DNA of 64,000 bases. It comes from a virus. How positions within the stretch are numbered: position 1 is the stretch's first letter; the number at the start of each line of letters is the position of its first letter. The translations under genes and the position numbers were made by a program. Location: positions 1 through 64,000 of the IMG/VR virus record IMGVR_UViG_3300022848_000011; one strand, written 5' to 3'. Positions 1 to 8,314 of the stretch are shown one piece after another. The notes under the pieces were generated by a model, which saw nothing but the letters and a program-made list of their open reading frames with translations, was not told where the DNA came from and did not search any database.

Positions 1-250
1 AGAAGCCTTAAACTTCAATTGTGTTAAATTCTTTTTGTAGGAATTGTCGACATTGTTCTTCTGTTGCATAGTGGTTTGTTTTAGCTTTTAGATATGATAG
101 TTCTTTAAAACATAGAAAAATATTCCTATGCAAGTTCTAGGGTAACAGGGACCATACGCTCCTGTTCTACTTCCTTCCAATAAAAACCAGTTCTATTATT
201 TTGAAGTAACCGTTCCTTAGTACCAATTGGTCTAAGATTAGTAACAATAT
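1..250 (-). ncRNA. Possible omega (guide) RNA region of TnpB
   Basis: Known TnpB systems make a guide RNA from the 3' end of tnpB and the element's right end, with the guide lying just outside the element. By position this would cover the last part of tnpB and the bases below 126 on the minus strand. I see no decisive hairpin or element end, so this is placement by family knowledge only. The window edge may also cut off the guide. Confidence 0.22.
8..129 (-). pseudogene. C-terminal remnant of an interrupted gene
   Basis: Beyond the tnpB stop, the minus strand stays open for about 38 codons and ends at a TAA (plus-strand tta at 8-10). It reads like real protein, with Lys/Glu/Gln-rich sequence ending in KEFNTIEV. 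It has no plausible start of its own and enters directly from the tnpB 3' end, so it looks like the downstream part of a gene cut by the TnpB insertion. It could be the missing C-terminus of the truncated reductase at 1309-1824, but the piece is too short to assign to that family by eye. The element's right boundary is not known. Confidence 0.35.
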
Positions 251-1316
251 TCCGAGCAGCGTTAAGGTCAGCATTCATAGCATTGCTGCATTGATTACAC
301 CTAAACTCCTGTCCTTTCCTATTGCCACGACGCACCCAACCACAAGAGCTACAGCGTTGAGAAGTATAAGTAGGACTAACATAGACAACTTGGACACCAA
401 GTTTTTCACATGTAAGTTCTAGTTTACTTTTGATCTCTGCGTAGGTCCAGCGGTTCAAAAAATTACTTGTTCGTTTACCTTTACGAACATTCTTTATCTT
501 TTCTAACTTCAATGTTTTTACATTGTCAAAGTTTAAATTGTTGATGTTCCAATTAATGAAACTGGTTCGTTGGCTTTGAACTTTGTTGTAACCTTTGCTT
601 CCTTTAACTTTCTTGTTTAATCTTTGGATTATCTTATTGAAAGTCCAACCATGTCTATCTTCTTCCTTGAACTGTCCGTTACTGGTTGTAGCAACCACGT
701 TGATTCCAATATCCAAACCAATGGTTTCACCTGTTGTTTTCTTCTCAACTTCGCTTTCGAACATGAAAGTTACATGTTTAGCATTAAGCCTAATTCCTGT
801 TTTTACTTTACCATTTAATGAATTAAAATGTTTCGTTTTCTTCAATGGAATCTCTATTTTCAACTTGTTGCCTAAACTTGAAAATGTTAACCAAATATCA
901 AAGCTAGTTTCATTCTCAAAGTCAAAACTAACAAACCTACTATCTAACTCAGGATTTAAATATTTGATGTTAGGTTTATCGTTTTTGTTTATAAAGTTTT
1001 TTAACTTTCTGGCTTTTTTGAATAATTTTTGTTTAAGCAATTGTTCGTAAACGTATTGTCTTTCTTTGTTCTTTTTCTTGGTTCCACGGATGATTCCACT
1101 AGATTGTTTTGCTGCACATTGGACTGCTCTTGCACTTAGCCAAGTTTCTACTTGACTTGTAACTTTTTTTGGTAAAAGCTTAGGAACATCATCTTTTTCC
1201 CATAATAGATCAATGAAAAATTGTGTAACTTTCTTATATTCTTCAATGAATAGAATTAAGTTTTGTTTCTTTTCTTTGTTGGAAAATTTAGTTGAAAGTT
1301 TTGAGGATCTAATCAT
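126..1316 (-). CDS. tnpB: TnpB, IS200/IS605-type RNA-guided nuclease
   Basis: TnpB is the RuvC-type nuclease of IS200/IS605 elements. It uses a guide RNA made from the element end to cut target DNA and favour element retention. The 396-residue protein has the usual length and domain order: a basic N-terminal half, then RuvC motifs GLDIGI (D202), LKLEKIKN (E272) and NADLNAARN (D350), with a zinc ribbon CSSC...CNQC (C322, C325, C340, C343) before the last. All catalytic residues are present, so it should be active. I chose ATG at 1316 because GAGG lies about 9 bases upstream; a TTG at 1331 would add five residues. The start overlaps the stop of the upstream reductase gene (ATGATTAG). No tnpA transposase is visible, so mobility would need help in trans. 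Confidence 0.9.
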   Translation of the reverse strand: MIRSSKLSTKFSNKEKKQNLILFIEEYKKVTQFFIDLLWEKDDVPKLLPKKVTSQVETWLSARAVQCAAKQSSGIIRGTKKKNKERQYVYEQLLKQKLFKKARKLKNFINKNDKPNIKYLNPELDSRFVSFDFENETSFDIWLTFSSLGNKLKIEIPLKKTKHFNSLNGKVKTGIRLNAKHVTFMFESEVEKKTTGETIGLDIGINVVATTSNGQFKEEDRHGWTFNKIIQRLNKKVKGSKGYNKVQSQRTSFINWNINNLNFDNVKTLKLEKIKNVRKGKRTSNFLNRWTYAEIKSKLELTCEKLGVQVVYVSPTYTSQRCSSCGWVRRGNRKGQEFRCNQCSNAMNADLNAARNIVTNLRPIGTKERLLQNNRTGFYWKEVEQERMVPVTLELA

Positions 1317-1824
1317 TTTGTAGTTCCTCAATTAACTTTTCTGTTTTACGTTTACTTCTACGTTGTCCATAAATTTTTGCACAAAAACTTGTAATTATTG
1401 AAACGAAATCTTCAATAATGTTTTCTTTTTCGTCATCTGAGTTGTTTAGGACAACGATTTCACCAGCTAATTTTGTTTCGGCGTAATAATTAACAGGTCC
1501 TAGTTCATCATCTATTTTGTAATCCCCTTTATTTCCACTAAAAACGTAGTCTGTAGAGATATAAACTAATTTAGAATTATTTTTTTGACAGTATTCTGCA
1601 ATATTACAAACACCTTTTATATTGGTCTTCATTCCTAATAATTTATTTTGGATACATTCTTTATTTTTGATAGCAGCACATAAGATAACTACTTCATGTT
1701 TAGGGTAGTTAATTTTTTTTGTGATATCTAATTCTTGGTGGGATGGGCAGGAGGCATTAGGCAGATGTTTTTGAATCTTACTCCCAAGTATTCCACTTGC
1801 ACCTATTATAAGTATTTTGTTCAT
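1309..1824 (-). pseudogene. Truncated RmlD-like sugar-nucleotide reductase
   Basis: The 171-residue product starts as an extended short-chain dehydrogenase: a nucleotide-binding glycine motif GASGILGS (residues 8-15), the active-site strand YISTDYVFSG (88-97) and the YxxxK catalytic pair (Y114, K118) followed by LAGE. This is the pattern of dTDP-4-dehydrorhamnose reductase (RmlD) and related sugar epimerases. Family members are usually about 280-300 residues, so the substrate-binding half is missing. The last 25 or so residues are Arg/Lys-rich and unlike the family, and the stop overlaps the tnpB start. The simplest reading is that insertion of the TnpB element cut the gene. It may once have modified sugars on the host surface or the phage. 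Confidence 0.7.
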
Positions 1825-1858
1825 TATTCACAGAGGAATATTGCATATTAAATATAAT

Positions 1859-1897
1859 ATAATAACGCTAATTGTTATTGTACATAATAACGCTAAT
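1859..1897. repeat. 14-bp direct repeat upstream of reductase gene
   Basis: ATAATAACGCTAAT occurs exactly at 1859-1872 and 1884-1897, 25 bp apart start to start, in the AT-rich gap between two minus-strand genes. The first copy is followed by TGTTATT, which can pair with its own AATAAC. The position suits an operator or promoter of the truncated reductase gene, but function is unknown. Confidence 0.5.
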
Positions 1898-1930
1898 ATA
1901 ATTGATAATATTGTTGGTAAACGATTCATA

Positions 1931-2773
1931 TTACTTTCTATCTTTGATTATTTGTTGCATAAAATGGCTATTAATTGTTGGGTTAAATTCAAGAAGTGAA
2001 TCAAATGGACTTACAGCTAGATTCATTCCATTTTTTGCTTGATAGTGGAGTTTGTGAAAGACGGGAGGTATTCCATGTTTATAGTGAATAATATCTGTAT
2101 CTTCTCTTGCGTCTACAAGATGTGATTCTCGATAGACTCCAGCCATTGAAGAGTATCCTACATATTCTGCCATTGTTAGAATCCAGGCAGCTTTTTCTTT
2201 TGAAAACTCTTCAGGTCTATTTTTTATTATTTTTCTCAGGTTGACTACAAGGCTATTGTGGAAATTTTCGTGTAATTTATAAAAAGATATGGAGCATGTA
2301 GGGATCATTTGTGGTGGCATATCTTTATAGAAATCTTTTTCTTTTGGGACTTTTTTATTTTTTTCCACAAAGATTTCTTTTATTTCTTCACTAAATCTTT
2401 CTAATATTCCAAATTCTTCACCTATTGAGAACACGATATCAGTTTTTGCCTCATCAGAGATGGGTTTTTTCAGTAGCATGTCTGCATGAAGAATTGTGAA
2501 AGGTGTTTTGATATACTCATTTTTTATGGCGGCGTGGAAGGACATGATTCGATTAGCCCCAAGACAGTTCATAGATTTATTATAATCTTCGTGTAGTACT
2601 TTTCTTTTATGAGCAATAATATTTTTTGAGAATTCACCTATTTTAGGTTCACTATCTTGTCCGATACAGATCAGTAGTTTGTCTTCAAGATTTAATTTTC
2701 TGAATGATTCGATCAGTAATTCTGTTTGCCATAGTTGATAATTAGTATTTTTAATACTTAGAATATAATCCAT
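1931..2773 (-). CDS. Glycosyltransferase-like protein
   Basis: The 280-residue protein has features of a GT-A glycosyltransferase. It starts with an alternating strand/helix pattern, and ILHADMLLKKP at residues 94-104 resembles the DxD strand that binds metal and sugar nucleotide (HAD at 96-98). A conserved-looking C-terminal HYKHGIPPVFHKLHY follows. I cannot name a family. The neighbouring reductase remnant suggests this was a small sugar-modification cluster, perhaps decorating the virion, DNA or host surface. It is the last intact gene of the minus-strand block that starts near 6030; the ATG follows a short gap with AGGAAAAT upstream. Confidence 0.5.
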   Translation of the reverse strand: MDYILSIKNTNYQLWQTELLIESFRKLNLEDKLLICIGQDSEPKIGEFSKNIIAHKRKVLHEDYNKSMNCLGANRIMSFHAAIKNEYIKTPFTILHADMLLKKPISDEAKTDIVFSIGEEFGILERFSEEIKEIFVEKNKKVPKEKDFYKDMPPQMIPTCSISFYKLHENFHNSLVVNLRKIIKNRPEEFSKEKAAWILTMAEYVGYSSMAGVYRESHLVDAREDTDIIHYKHGIPPVFHKLHYQAKNGMNLAVSPFDSLLEFNPTINSHFMQQIIKDRK

Positions 2774-2788
2774 ATTTTCCTCTAAAAA

Positions 2789-3526
2789 TTATTTGGAGCC
2801 TGCCCATATATTAGAATTAGAGTAATCAACTTTCCATTTAAATGAATTTGGGTTTAAAAAAGCCATAATCTTTTGAACATGGTTTCTTGGATCGTTTGTC
2901 ATTCTTACTTCGCTGTGACCATTATTATAAAAATGCTCACCTGTTTCTTTTCTAAGTTTAATTAATTCATAAACTAGTTTTTTAGACATTTCTTTAGCTT
3001 CGTGGGCACTTCTTACACGAATTCTTGTACCTTCTTTATTAGCCACGATGTATAGTTGAGATAGTCCTTTCATATCTCGTCCAGTAAAGATACTATCGCT
3101 AAAATTGTATAGATAGTCATCTTTCCATGGTTTAATGACTTCCATTCCAATATCATCTCCTGTGTCTCGATATTTTATTTGAAATGGCATTGGACCACGA
3201 GCTACAAGAGGTTTTATTCTTGGGTCTTCTGAATCGACTAAGAACCCATCAACTTTATCATACATATCTTGTGCTTCGGTAGGTTCTTGGATAGTCCATC
3301 CTCTATCTCTTAATGAATTCACTATTTTCTTTTCGATAGATATACCGAATTTTACTGAGTCTATTCGGTTTGAGAATCTACTGTTTTGTCTATCAACTGG
3401 TTGTTTTTGTTTGTCGAAAATACTACTTGTTTGACTTTGTTTTCCAAATGCGCCAGGGGTAGGACCTTTTCTTACTTCATGTAAAAACTCAAATTCTGTT
3501 TTGTATAAAAATTCCTTAAAATTCAT
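2789..3526 (-). CDS. Putative PD-(D/E)XK-fold protein with capsid-targeting-like N-terminus
   Basis: The 245-residue product contains a possible PD-(D/E)XK nuclease core: a helix with Glu (E65), then YDKVDGFL (D93), then PFQIKYR with Q116 and K118. That spacing fits a VDG...QxK active site. No family is recognised, so nuclease activity is inference. The N-terminus MNFKEFLYKTEFEFLHE resembles T4 internal-protein capsid-targeting peptides and offers an LHE site (residues 15-17) for a gp21-type protease. It overlaps the stop of the upstream CCA-enzyme homologue by 4 bp (ATGA), so the two are probably translated together. A packaged nuclease-like protein would act early in infection. Confidence 0.5.
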   Translation of the reverse strand: MNFKEFLYKTEFEFLHEVRKGPTPGAFGKQSQTSSIFDKQKQPVDRQNSRFSNRIDSVKFGISIEKKIVNSLRDRGWTIQEPTEAQDMYDKVDGFLVDSEDPRIKPLVARGPMPFQIKYRDTGDDIGMEVIKPWKDDYLYNFSDSIFTGRDMKGLSQLYIVANKEGTRIRVRSAHEAKEMSKKLVYELIKLRKETGEHFYNNGHSEVRMTNDPRNHVQKIMAFLNPNSFKWKVDYSNSNIWAGSK

Positions 3527-4815
3527 TTAAAATTCCTGTATTTTGTCATAGCCTTTACTTTATTAGCCCATGCTGGTCTTCTTTGTTTAATCAAACCTTC
3601 TGAATCAGATAAATTATACGCTTGAATCCAACTATCAATTAGTTTAGGTGATATACCAAGAATTGACTTATTATGAATAACATCAACAAAATTATCGTCA
3701 TTCAATTGATCTAATTTAACAAAGAACAAGACTTTTTCTCTATCAGAATCTTCCCAGCCTGTTTCATAAGTACCTTCTGGGCTTGTGGTTAATCTGTTGA
3801 TGTACTTTGTAATATTATCTGAAGGGTTATTTTTTAGAATCCAAGATAGTTTAACATGTGGATCAGAGCATCTACTAATACTTTCAGGTACTTCTTGATT
3901 TAAATCGAGATTAGCAAACAAGGAATTTGTCAAATTGTTATTTTTGTATAATTTGATAAGTGTTTGTATATCTATATCATCATCAGACAGAGATTTCATT
4001 AATTCTTCTCTGGCTTGTCTTGGACTAATCCTAGACATATCTTTAATGCTTTTAACTAAATCGTCATCTAATTTAGAGTTTTTGGACATTTTAGATTGAA
4101 ATCGCATTGCTCTTAATGCTCTAGTTGGGTCTTCTGATAATCTATCTTTTGAAGAACCAACCATTCTTACAATTCCATGTTGTATATCGTGCCAACCTTT
4201 ATTAGTTGGATCGAATAATTTATTATTTTCTCCATCTGGTTTAGACAATTCAATATAAAGAGCGTTAATTGTCATGTCTCTTTTTTCTGCATCTACTTCT
4301 AGGTCATTAGTGAAGTTGGTGGAGAAACTACCTGTTTTCGGGTCTTCATTGAGAGTATGGATGTTGAATTGCATTCCATCTACGGTTACTTTAACCCCAA
4401 CGGCTTCATTATTTTCTTCTATTAATTCAAATTCTTTTGAATCATCTTTTTTGGGGTTAACTTTAAAGGGAACTGGTATGTTCCCTTTAGGTTCATTCAT
4501 ATAGAAGTTTGCTGCATTTAGTATATGCATCATCTGTACAGGTGTGGCATCTGTGACCAAGTGAAATTCTTTTGGGGTTTTATTTGTTAGAAAATCTCTT
4601 ACAGATCCACCACAAAGATACAGTGCTTTCTTAGAAAGTTTTATTTCCTTAGAAGTATCGCTCATTATTTCTACATTGGAACTATTTCCGAAAGCCTCGA
4701 TAATCTTACCTAAACTTTTTGGAGGAATAAAACCTTTGTCTAATTGTATAAATTTTTTAGAAGGATTCTTTTTTTCTTCATCCTTTTCTTCTAAAAAAAC
4801 TTTAAAATTTATCAT
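3523..4815 (-). CDS. CCA-adding enzyme / poly(A) polymerase family homologue, atypical active site
   Basis: The 430-residue protein aligns by eye with class II tRNA nucleotidyltransferases: GGSVRD (69-74), the RRDxTxNALY-like motif KRDMTINALYI (178-188), and EDPTRALRAMRFQSK in the following helical domain. Normal members add CCA to tRNA 3' ends. The metal-binding DxD that follows GGxVRD, typically PKDFDLVTDATP, is here PKEFHLVTDATP, so both aspartates are replaced (E83, H85). Binding may persist while catalysis is lost or changed. The first ten residues (MINFKVFLEE) look like the capsid-targeting-like N-termini of its neighbours. It lies in one operon with the 2789 and 4828 genes and may be a packaged protein acting on tRNA. 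Confidence 0.8.
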   Translation of the reverse strand: MINFKVFLEEKDEEKKNPSKKFIQLDKGFIPPKSLGKIIEAFGNSSNVEIMSDTSKEIKLSKKALYLCGGSVRDFLTNKTPKEFHLVTDATPVQMMHILNAANFYMNEPKGNIPVPFKVNPKKDDSKEFELIEENNEAVGVKVTVDGMQFNIHTLNEDPKTGSFSTNFTNDLEVDAEKRDMTINALYIELSKPDGENNKLFDPTNKGWHDIQHGIVRMVGSSKDRLSEDPTRALRAMRFQSKMSKNSKLDDDLVKSIKDMSRISPRQAREELMKSLSDDDIDIQTLIKLYKNNNLTNSLFANLDLNQEVPESISRCSDPHVKLSWILKNNPSDNITKYINRLTTSPEGTYETGWEDSDREKVLFFVKLDQLNDDNFVDVIHNKSILGISPKLIDSWIQAYNLSDSEGLIKQRRPAWANKVKAMTKYRNFK

Positions 4816-4827
4816 ATTGTATTTCCA

Positions 4828-5643
4828 TTAGTTAGTAAAATCATCATAAGCATTATTAGGATTTTGCAATGTGCCATCAAGATTATAATTCATAGGATCA
4901 TAGGGATTAGCTTCTGTTGGATATCGTTCTCCAGATCTTCTTGAACTATATCTTTGGTTTGTTGATGGATCTCCTTTATTTTGATCTCTATCTGGATCTT
5001 GAGGATGGATATTATCTATATCTCTTTCTTCTCTTAGCCATACGAATCTAGCACTGTATATTTTGCCATCCGAATATTTAGTAACATCTTCTGGTTTCTC
5101 GAAATCCACTTGCCTGATTAGATCTTTTTCTTGAAGCTCATCATGTATGAAAGATAACATGCATTGATATGTATATTTTTTAGCGTTGTTAATTTCTAGA
5201 TTATTGCTAAAATCGGGTGCTCTATTTTTATTTTCTTGACCTAATTGATCTTCAGTTGCAGCTATTTGAGGCGTATTTACATTTTTAAGATTACCTTCTA
5301 TTGGTAGTTGAAGAGGTAATACTACAGAATAGGTAATACGATCATCACTTATAGTTATTTTCACTTTCTTTTTCAATTCGGCTAAAGTGTGCCACATACT
5401 AACTTGTTGAGGTTGTATTGGTAAGTTTTTACTTACATTAGCCCCAATACCTTGTAAGAAACCTGGAATGATTCTGTCTAAAGGTTGTTGTAATTGATCT
5501 GGGTCATGGCTGAAGTCTGCTGATGGACCCCATAGTTGTGTGCGGTTAGCAACAACACCTATTCCAGGTCTTCCTTTTTTGGTTCCTGCAAAAGATGGTG
5601 CTTCTGCTAACATTCTTTCTTTTAACCATTTTTTAAATTTCAT
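4828..5643 (-). CDS. Hypothetical, possibly packaged virion protein
   Basis: I do not recognise this 271-residue protein. It begins MKFKKWLKERMLAEAPSF, a basic amphipathic start followed by MLAE before APS, which would suit cleavage by a gp21-like prohead protease. The middle has a beta-rich stretch around residues 90-115, and the C-terminal 60 residues are Asn/Asp/Pro/Tyr-rich and probably unstructured. It sits between a coiled-coil membrane protein and the CCA-enzyme homologue, 12 bp from the latter. Its start lies 9 bp from the stop of the upstream gene, so the minus-strand block is probably one transcript. Confidence 0.55.
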   Translation of the reverse strand: MKFKKWLKERMLAEAPSFAGTKKGRPGIGVVANRTQLWGPSADFSHDPDQLQQPLDRIIPGFLQGIGANVSKNLPIQPQQVSMWHTLAELKKKVKITISDDRITYSVVLPLQLPIEGNLKNVNTPQIAATEDQLGQENKNRAPDFSNNLEINNAKKYTYQCMLSFIHDELQEKDLIRQVDFEKPEDVTKYSDGKIYSARFVWLREERDIDNIHPQDPDRDQNKGDPSTNQRYSSRRSGERYPTEANPYDPMNYNLDGTLQNPNNAYDDFTN

Positions 5644-5652
5644 ACAAATTTC

Positions 5653-6030
5653 CTACGGAACTGCTGGTGCTTGTAATCCAACTTTTGTCAATATGTATGC
5701 AGCAAGGACAACCCACACTAATTGAATAAAAAAATTACCAATCTGCTTCCATCGATCTTCACTACTAGTTGACTTATTTTTCAAATCATTTATTTCATTT
5801 GTCAAATCTTTGATTTTTGATGAATTGTTGTCAATTTTTAATAAATTATCATTTGTATACAAATGATTTATTTTTGACCTCATTTCTGAAGTTTCTCTCT
5901 GTAATTCTTCTATTTTTTTAAATATTTCAACTTGACGAATTTTGAAAGTTTCACACCTTTCTTCTAATCTAGTTACTAGATCTGTCGTTTGTTTCAATAA
6001 CAGAGTTATATCTTCAACCTTCTTTTCCAT
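5653..6030 (-). CDS. Coiled-coil protein with C-terminal membrane segment (XhlA/holin-like)
   Basis: The 125-residue product has a long N-terminal coiled coil (about residues 3-90, heptad-rich Leu/Ile with Glu/Lys), then DRWKQIG and one hydrophobic segment (about 99-118) ending in a short tail. A coiled coil followed by one membrane helix is the arrangement of XhlA-type holin-associated proteins, so a role in lysis is possible. The same arrangement occurs in unrelated phage membrane proteins, so this is not firm. It is the first gene of the minus-strand block and diverges from the structural operon at 6110. Confidence 0.55.
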   Translation of the reverse strand: MEKKVEDITLLLKQTTDLVTRLEERCETFKIRQVEIFKKIEELQRETSEMRSKINHLYTNDNLLKIDNNSSKIKDLTNEINDLKNKSTSSEDRWKQIGNFFIQLVWVVLAAYILTKVGLQAPAVP

Positions 6031-6109
6031 AAATAAAACTCGATTTTATTTTCGTTTGACATTATTATATATCTATATATTACTAGAACCTATATTTTGG
6101 AATTTTATA
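6031..6109. promoter_or_regulatory. Divergent intergenic region between minus and plus operons
   Basis: These 79 bp lie between the start of the minus-strand block (6030) and the start of the plus-strand structural operon (6110). They contain an AT-rich run ATTATTATATATCTATATATTA that could hold -10 elements in both directions. No certain promoter can be named. Confidence 0.35.
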
Positions 6110-6544
6110 ATGAAAAATGAATTATCTAGTGAAGATGAAAATAATTCTGATATTTCCGAGGCAGAAGAATCAGAAACCAAGTCTTTAATAACAGATAATC
6201 AGTTGATTTCTACCTATAATGATATTATGCAAAATTTAAAAAATGATAGGGATGAAATTTCTGATTTAGTAAATACTTTTTCAGATATGGTCATAAATGA
6301 AGGTGATGCATCCAATTCTAGCAAAGAAGCATTAGTTAATTTGGTTAAAGCTAAAATAGAGACTTCTGACAAGATGTCAAAAATTGCTGATTTAATGACA
6401 AGAGTGAAACTTAAAGAATCTAATACATATAAACCTTATTTAAAAGGTGGTCCAGACAAACCTGTTATTAACATCTATGATCAACAAGGTTTCAATAAGA
6501 GATCTGTTATTGATTCTTTGACAAAGGAGAATAAAAATGAATAA
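6110..6544 (+). CDS. Possible small terminase subunit (gp16-like)
   Basis: The start is ATG at 6110 (MKNELSSEDENN); upstream in-frame starts would overlap the divergent gene. The 144-residue protein has an acidic N-terminus, a helical pair about residues 30-105 (TYNDIMQNL...DLVNTFSDMVINEGD...LVNLVKAKIETSDKMSKIADL) and a short tail. Length and central helical hairpin resemble T4 gp16, the small terminase that presents DNA to the packaging motor, but similarity is weak and terL is far away at 54595. It overlaps the next gene by 8 bp. It may equally be another head or tail accessory protein. Confidence 0.4.
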   Translation: MKNELSSEDENNSDISEAEESETKSLITDNQLISTYNDIMQNLKNDRDEISDLVNTFSDMVINEGDASNSSKEALVNLVKAKIETSDKMSKIADLMTRVKLKESNTYKPYLKGGPDKPVINIYDQQGFNKRSVIDSLTKENKNE

Positions 6545-7823
6545 TTATAATTTACAAGACTGGTTGAATGAAGATGAGCAAAATATGCCTGATTTCATGC
6601 AAGGTTTTAATAATCAACAATCTCAAGGATTTGATGATAATCAAGGTATGCCCCCTGAACCACAACAAGATCAACCACAACAACCACAACAAGAACCTCA
6701 AATGCCTAACGATCAAGTGGAACCACAAGAGCCACCGTCAGCAGATTTAGAAGATGATGATATTGAACAAGACTTTGAAATATGGAAAAAGAATTATTTC
6801 AAAGAAACTTTAAAACAAGATCCTCAGTTATTACTTGATTACATTCGTTCGGTTAGAGGAAATAATGACTTATCATCATCTCAAAGAAAATTTATTTATG
6901 ATAATTACGGAATACAATTAATCAGAAATAGTGCTGATATATCTAAAATATCAAAGCAAATACGAAGAGATATAAAAGATCAATTAGATAAAAATAATCC
7001 AGGGGTTTCTTTAGTTAATCATATAATGAGAAATTTAGAAGGGTTTCCTCAATTATATGAAACATTTATGAAGATGCAAGGTTATGAAGCTATGAAAGGT
7101 GAATTACACAGAAAATTCATTGCTTCTTTAACTAATAGCGTTCAAGTCACTAGTGGTTTTGATAAAGAAAATTTGATTTTAAATGAAACCGAATTTTCGA
7201 TACCAATCTCTACAAGATTTTTAAATGAATGGGGAGAAGTCCCTATTGGTTTCTGGTCTTTACACGAAGATGATCCTAATAAGTATTTGTCAGAGCCAGA
7301 AGTCAATAAATTAACGGATGGTTCACCAGAAGAAAGAGATGTACTTAGACACCGAATAATTATTGAATCTATAGCTGAATCATTTGAAAATAATACATTT
7401 CTGATCAATTCTGTCAAACGAGATGGAACTATTCAAATGGTTGGATTAGATTTAGGGAATGCTCTTAAAGGCGCATATGCACAAGGTAAAATAATTGTCA
7501 AGTCTAGAAAATCTGATAATAGTGAAGCTGTTCTTGATGAAAATGGTGCATTAGTACCAATGTATGACTTAAGTATAAAGTTTGTTGATGAAACAGGACA
7601 GATGAATGCCGATGGTTATCCAGAGAAGAGAGAATATGATTTTATTGAAAGAAGAAATGGTTTATTAATATTAGCGGCTTCTGATAATACTTTGAAAAAA
7701 GCAGGTTCTAAAATGCAAGGAATTATATACAAAGATGTTCCTTATAATGGAAATCCTGCTGATATTGATAAATTAAGGAATTGTAATTTTACGGCTTATG
7801 AATTATTGATGAGGCAATGTTAA
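6537..7823 (+). CDS. Virion structural protein with Gln/Pro-rich N-terminus
   Basis: I do not recognise this 428-residue protein. Residues 1-75 are low-complexity Gln/Pro/Asn with acidic runs, followed by a globular region, helical at 80-210 and mixed afterwards. AAGGAG lies 8 bases before the ATG, a strong ribosome binding site. It overlaps genes on both sides by a few bases, so it is part of the plus-strand virion operon leading to the tape measure. A neck or tail-completion role would fit the position. Nothing in the sequence proves this. Confidence 0.5.
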   Translation: MNNYNLQDWLNEDEQNMPDFMQGFNNQQSQGFDDNQGMPPEPQQDQPQQPQQEPQMPNDQVEPQEPPSADLEDDDIEQDFEIWKKNYFKETLKQDPQLLLDYIRSVRGNNDLSSSQRKFIYDNYGIQLIRNSADISKISKQIRRDIKDQLDKNNPGVSLVNHIMRNLEGFPQLYETFMKMQGYEAMKGELHRKFIASLTNSVQVTSGFDKENLILNETEFSIPISTRFLNEWGEVPIGFWSLHEDDPNKYLSEPEVNKLTDGSPEERDVLRHRIIIESIAESFENNTFLINSVKRDGTIQMVGLDLGNALKGAYAQGKIIVKSRKSDNSEAVLDENGALVPMYDLSIKFVDETGQMNADGYPEKREYDFIERRNGLLILAASDNTLKKAGSKMQGIIYKDVPYNGNPADIDKLRNCNFTAYELLMRQC

Positions 7824-8314
7824 TGGAGAATTCTTTCAAAAGATTTTTGAGTCTTAAAAATGATCAAAAAAGAAAACATTTAAAGTTAATGAAACAAATA
7901 CTAGAGAAAAATAATATAAAAGTGTTTGATCATTTAGACGATGAAGATCCTTATGTATATGTTGAAAGTATGGAGAAGGGTTTATCCTTTGGTGGAGTGC
8001 GTATTTATTCAATAGGAGATGAATTGGCTTTTCGTGTTCAGAAGAAAGAAAAAACCCATCCATATGGACCAGCTTATTCAATTGATATTCAGGAAATATA
8101 TACTGATCTATTAGATTCAAAAGATGTAACAGACGATGAAATTGGGGTTAAATTGATGAAAATGATTTCAGAAGGATTTAAAAAGTTTTTTACTAAAAGT
8201 AGAGAAGAGGAGAAGAAAACAACGAATCAAGATATGGGAGGTGGTTTGAGCGGTATTAATAATTTTTATTCAAATCAATTATTAGCTAATTTAAAGACTG
8301 GTCGGCGATTCTAA
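7823..8314 (+). CDS. Hypothetical tail-region protein
   Basis: A 163-residue protein of unknown function. I chose ATG at 7823 because it overlaps the previous stop (TAATG) and has GAGG 8 bases upstream; an ATG at 7817 would add two residues. The N-terminus ENSFKRFLSLKND is amphipathic and basic. The middle (about 35-85) is predicted beta-rich, and the C-terminal third has a basic helix and a Gly-rich tail. It lies two genes upstream of the tape measure, where tail chaperones or tail-completion proteins often occur. Confidence 0.5.
   Translation: MENSFKRFLSLKNDQKRKHLKLMKQILEKNNIKVFDHLDDEDPYVYVESMEKGLSFGGVRIYSIGDELAFRVQKKEKTHPYGPAYSIDIQEIYTDLLDSKDVTDDEIGVKLMKMISEGFKKFFTKSREEEKKTTNQDMGGGLSGINNFYSNQLLANLKTGRRF

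Noticed and set aside
595-1050. Plus-strand frames opposite tnpB
   Set aside because: They are antisense to a complete RuvC/zinc-ribbon protein and encode only hydrophobic low-quality sequence.
1817-1999. Small plus-strand frame between minus-strand genes
   Set aside because: It runs into the 3' end of the glycosyltransferase-like gene, is poor in charged residues and lacks a ribosome site.
5942-6109. Upstream extension of the gene ending at 6544
   Set aside because: It would overlap the divergent gene at 5653-6030 by 89 bases and crosses the probable promoter region; ATG 6110 is enough.
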